In this document: piece after piece, positions 61,350 to 64,000 of the stretch
Layout: every line of letters starts with the position of its first letter
Numbering within the stretch: position 1 is the first letter of the stretch
Assembly (NCBI GenBank): GCA_026874595.1
Contig: CM049315.1
Coordinates: forward strand, 36,038,164-36,102,163
From: Sipunculus nudus
Taxonomy: Eukaryota > Annelida > Sipuncula > Golfingiida > Sipunculidae
Length of the DNA: 64,000 nucleotides
Reading direction: 5' to 3'
Made by a program: the position numbers and the translations under genes
Notes under the pieces: generated by a model
Databases searched by the model: none
What the model was told of the DNA's origin: nothing
The model's input: only the letters and a program-made list of their open reading frames with translations

Positions 61350-63380
61350 TGGGAAATTTCACTACAATCAATCAATTTCGAGCAAGAATTCATTCAAACA
61401 GCTTATTTATACATAACAAATGCATGTAATTCCTTGGAATTTTCTGTCCTCATCTTTGATTTCAAATTTTTGCATATGTATCCAATTTGAAATTAACATT
61501 CAGATTTAATTGTATGAATGCAAAAGAGTAGTTTTTTTGCTGACTACTTTTTTGTATTAATTTTAATACTTGGGCTCTGGGGAATATATATATATATATA
61601 TATACTAAAAAAGTAGAGTCTTATGAGGATACTGCTAGGCCCTTCCAGTCAATGTTTAGAGCTGCAGAAAAGCCTCCTTCCTTAAGTTCACTATGAACTA
61701 CTCACAACCAGTAACAGAGCATTAAAAATCCAAACTCATTAAAGCCTGCTCAGAGTAACAGGGCTGGGGGTGAGGGTAGCCAGCCAGTCATTAGCACCTC
61801 TAATCAGCTCATCACACCCTGCAGGTGCTCACAGAGAACAAAAGCAGATCAATCAGAGGGTGATGGACTAACTGGAATTTCGGTCTTTCTAATATTCTGT
61901 CATGCAGTTAGATTTATTCATGCAGGATATTTAAATTGTTATGACATATAAAATACTAATAAAAAGCAACTGCAGATATAGATGAGTAAAATATTGCATG
62001 CTACTACCAAATATACTTGTATATTCATTTCATCCATCGAATGTCTGTCACTGAATGTCTGTAAATTATAAATTATTTACTCTGAATATTCAAAATTGTG
62101 TGTTGGAAAAGATACTGAAAATATTACAATAATTATTACCAAAGAAACAATATACTTGTTCCAGCATAAATTAACATGAAAATAACATGAAAATAAACAC
62201 TTTACATTAATAATTAAACATTATGTTAAATTTAAACAAATATTTGCAAATAAACATATGACAGGGAAATGAGGTACTTTTTTCACATAAAAAATCATTT
62301 TACATAACTTTGAATTTTTATCATGTATATGTTTTGTTGTGTTGGTACTAGAGTACTGCTAGGATATCGTTTTTATATCATAATGGATGGTTGAAAATAA
62401 AATAAAAGAACAATGATTTATTATTAACTGATTAATTTATGTATTTTCTATATTACCTTGAAACCTGATGTATACTATAGTCCATTCCACACCCCTGTCC
62501 ACCTGATTTTTGCGATTATCTCTACATAAGACAAACAAACAAAATTTGTACCAATGGCATTAAGAGACAAAAGCGTAATTTTTGGTACCTTACCTACTTA
62601 CAATATAAATATTATTTACTTTACGGCCTGGTTGACATGTCTCATATGTATCTGTGGCGATGACATCCCTAATAGTGGCTTTTGTTTATCTTTCATGGAT
62701 ATGGATATAAAGTAATGTTACGTAACAGTGAAGTGGGTGCACGAGTAGACAACAAGTCTGACTATAAGCAGGGGTCAGCAGCCCTTGATTATTTGTCTCG
62801 TGAAAGTTGGTGTCTCTTTAGTACAACACTTCTCTTATGACATCAAAAATATTCCCTGATATGCCCATTTCACAGATAAGTGGCAAGATGTCGCTACAGA
62901 ACAGACTAGTTACTTATAAAATGGTTTTGAATTGTTTACAGGAAAATGACATAAGGTAGGCTATTATTTCCATAATAGTTAATTGCGCTTTTTCCTCTCT
63001 CTGTCCTAAGGTAAAAAAGTCCTGGTGTTCTTTGATTCACGAAAAAATGATCAAGAAAAACAAGTGGACATGGGTGCTGGAACAGACTATAGTGCCTTAA
63101 ACTAGTATTGACCCTAGTAAAAAGTGTGACATGTACTGGTATACATATAATGAAACCATTAATATATTAATCCACTTGATCTTGAATTTTTTAATTGATT
63201 ATGCCAAAATGCAATCAATTTAATTGGTTTTTAGAGAAAACCACCAATCACTGATTTAATCGATCAATCGGAACACCACTAGTTGTTATTGTTCTGGTGT
63301 AACAATGTCTCTCAAAATATAGAAATATAAAAATAATCTTAATTTAATATATTTTAAAGTCTTTTTCGGCCAGTTCCAGT
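61350..63380. other. Unassigned noncoding DNA
   Basis: AT-rich, with a short (TA)n at 61586-61605. Near 63180-63285 is a GATTAAT/ATCGATCAATCGG segment ending ACACCACTAG, which may be a decayed hAT-like end. No gene supported. Confidence 0.45.
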
Positions 63381-63394
63381 CAATTCCTCACAGT

Positions 63395-63620
63395 ATATGT
63401 ATAAAAGGTCATATTCGGTTAAAAAAAATCGAGCCGAATATTATCCCAAATCAAGCACACGCACGCCATATCAGCTTGGGGTTTCAGGGCCGCGGCCATC
63501 ACTCACGTTCATTGCATCCGGCTTTGTTTATTTACTCTTTACTGCCCGAGCTGAGAGTGAGAGTTCCGCCGCGGCCCTGACCCGCCTGCCCACAAACGCA
63601 AAAAACAAACCTCCAGTTTA
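63395..63620. promoter_or_regulatory. GC-rich CpG patch with TATA-like motif and inverted repeat
   Basis: TATAAAAGG at 63400-63408 is followed by a GC- and CpG-rich stretch, rare in this window, with a perfect 12-bp inverted repeat TCAGGGCCGCGG / CCGCGGCCCTGA at 63484-63495 and 63569-63580. It may be the promoter or 5' end of a gene outside the window, or a GC-rich mobile element. The 74-codon frame here has no recognised domain. Confidence 0.3.
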
Positions 63621-64000
63621 ATAACAAAACGGTTTCGTCTTATCTTAACTTACCTCATTCAATTGGATTGAATCTACATTACAATGAGTCGTTAACACAG
63701 TCCTTGTGATTATCTGTCATGAGCACGCACACACATGCTGAGTCGGTGGCGTATGTACTAGAATGTATACATGTAAGTTTCAGCCCCCTGACGGACCGGC
63801 CACGAGTGTATCCAGAGAGGAGCATGTGTGAAGCTTGTGGGGGATTTCCCAATCAAGGGGAGTCCCCCCCAAGGGGCATTCCGTGCGTTATGGAATTCCC
63901 ATATGATGTAGACATAGACTGGTTCCCTTCCTTAAACACGCCTGGTCGTGTCTGAAACAGTTGCACATTAACTGGCCAAGGCAAATACTACTAGCATCAC

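Noticed and set aside
1-64000. CRISPR arrays, bacterial operons or phage-like cassettes
   Set aside because: The window is eukaryotic: split genes, SINEs and no regular repeat-spacer array; the regular repeats are satellites without unique spacers.

Overview
This is an AT-rich, repeat-dense eukaryotic (metazoan) window. It has phase-matched split genes, tRNA-derived SINEs, inverted-repeat transposons, long (TA)n microsatellites and satellite arrays rich in TGACCTTTGACCT-type motifs. The style suggests a lophotrochozoan, most likely a bivalve mollusc. That assignment is inference from repeat style and gene types; no species is claimed. Most of the short open frames in the window are chance frames in AT-rich or repetitive DNA.

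Gene 1 (plus strand, about 5.68-18.13 kb) is the clearest coding locus. A signal-peptide exon is followed by five kringle-domain exons, a 450-codon Thr/Ser-rich mucin-like exon, a second Ser/Thr-rich exon and four short linker exons (two of them a tandem duplication). The last exon encodes one transmembrane helix and a short, very basic cytoplasmic tail. Every inferred intron is phase 1, and the spliced frame stays open for about 1151 codons (1166 with an optional 45-nt exon). The product is predicted to be a type I membrane glycoprotein that holds five kringles away from the cell on an O-glycosylated stalk.

Gene 2 (minus strand, 34.35 to 23.97 kb) has three coding exons in perfect phase. They encode a 472-residue protein with about eight membrane segments, weakly reminiscent of the TMEM26/TMEM236 families. 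Its two introns (7.6 and 1.3 kb) hold a minisatellite, a 1.5-kb transposon-like element with 47-bp terminal inverted repeats, and other repeats.

The rest is mobile and satellite DNA. At 0.2-2.5 kb there are two tRNA-derived SINEs, one with clear 20-bp target-site duplications, and a degenerate tandem repeat with perfect AGGTCAtggTGACCT palindromes. At 38.7-46.2 kb are dispersed repeats, a truncated SINE and a 3-kb satellite with a roughly 145-bp monomer, a 290-bp dimer and an 856-bp higher-order unit; it carries a nuclear-receptor DR1-like motif in every dimer. At 48.1-49.0 kb is a non-autonomous hAT element with an 8-bp target-site duplication. At 57.77-57.82 kb, on the minus strand, is a well-formed minimal type I hammerhead ribozyme, the kind carried by Penelope-like elements and retrozymes. 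At 60.4-61.2 kb are diverged satellite monomers, and at 63.4-63.9 kb is a GC-rich, CpG-containing patch that may be the edge of another gene.

The most interesting points are the five-kringle/mucin/TM architecture, the hammerhead ribozyme, and the recurrence of nuclear-receptor-like half-site arrays in three separate repeat regions.
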